Shown: positions 63,949-64,000 of the stretch, piece after piece
Numbering within the stretch: the first letter of the stretch is position 1
How the letters are laid out: the number at the start of each line of letters is the position of its first letter
From: Erinaceus europaeus
Taxonomy: Eukaryota; Chordata; Mammalia; Eulipotyphla; Erinaceidae
Length of the DNA: 64,000 bases
NCBI RefSeq assembly: GCF_950295315.1
Contig: NC_080168.1
Span: 70,441,254 to 70,505,253, forward strand
Direction of reading: 5' to 3'
Position numbers and translations under genes: made by a program
Notes under the pieces: generated by a model
Seen by the model: only the letters and a program-made list of their open reading frames with translations
What the model was told of the DNA's origin: nothing
Database searches by the model: none

Positions 63949-64000
63949 GGGAGTCGGGCGCTAGTGCAGTGGGTTAAGTGCAGGTGGTGCAAAGCACGAG
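63949..64000 (+). mobile_element. tRNA-derived SINE head, cut by window edge
   Basis: 'gggagtcgggcgctagtgcagtgggttaagtgcaggtggtgcaaagcacgag', the erinaceid head, inserted early in ORF2 of the L1. Confidence 0.9.

Larger units (their letters stand above)
60887..64000 (+). mobile_element. Second near full-span L1 (type A), cut by window edge
   Basis: 5' UTR about 60887-61900 (parallel to 32200-33130 throughout: 'agagattcctggggctt', 'aacagtctggcagttt', 'gagtctccaaagctact', 'cccacag...cctacagggaagaaaaa'), ORF1 about 61930-63150 split by a SINE, ORF2 start near 63204 with a nested type B insertion. Beyond 63949 another SINE begins. The right end is outside the window. Confidence 0.82.

Noticed and set aside
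1..64000. Prokaryotic-style genes, operons or a defence system
   Set aside because: Base composition, microsatellites, SINEs, L1 and ERV content identify mammalian nuclear DNA; no bacterial features are present.

Overview
This window looks like gene-poor nuclear DNA of a hedgehog-type mammal (Erinaceidae, most likely Erinaceus or a close relative). The main reason is the dense load of tRNA-headed SINEs whose wording I recognise from hedgehog sequence: a head close to 'gggagtcgggcggtagcac', a B-box-like 'ggttcgagcccc', a 'gtggtgaagcaggtctgcaggtgtct' body, a CT-rich stretch and an A-rich or 'aataaataaa' tail. About five sister SINE families, two kinds of LINE-1 (L1) 3' end and a class II endogenous retrovirus fit that view. 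The species call is inference. No protein-coding gene, tRNA gene or CpG island could be supported; nearly all long open frames are transposon pieces, low-complexity purine or CT tracts, or chance frames.

Layout. 1-2748 holds a short endogenous retrovirus on the minus strand: start of the 3' LTR, polypurine tract, about 2.05 kb interior, a Lys-type primer-binding site, and a 661-bp 5' LTR with duplicated promoter units and an octamer-like 22-bp array. 4.4-5.3 kb is an old L1 3' end. 5.5-8.0 kb holds two solo LTRs of the same broad group. 6.8-13.9 kb is a pile-up of L1 3' UTRs in alternating orientation, called type B here, interrupted by two LTRs. 13.9-15.3 kb is an old L1 5' region. 15.3-32 kb is unique DNA peppered with SINEs, purine microsatellites, old L1 ORF2 reverse-transcriptase remnants and a 5S rRNA-L1 chimera at 26.4 kb.

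32.05-36.73 kb is a nearly full-span L1 (type A) with 5' UTR, ORF1 and the start of ORF2, then an internal deletion to the 3' end. A twin-primed type B L1 is nested inside its ORF1. A solo LTR with a perfect 6-bp duplication lies at 37.25-37.68 kb. 38-54 kb is unique DNA, SINEs and microsatellites. 54.56-57.64 kb is a 5'-truncated type A L1 with a type B 3' end nested in it. 60.9-64.0 kb is another type A L1 (5' UTR, ORF1, ORF2 start) carrying a SINE and a nested type B insertion, running off the right edge.

The genome biology here is nested retrotransposition. At least three type B L1 copies sit inside type A copies with readable target-site duplications, which gives the relative order of activity. 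No cellular pathway is encoded in the window.
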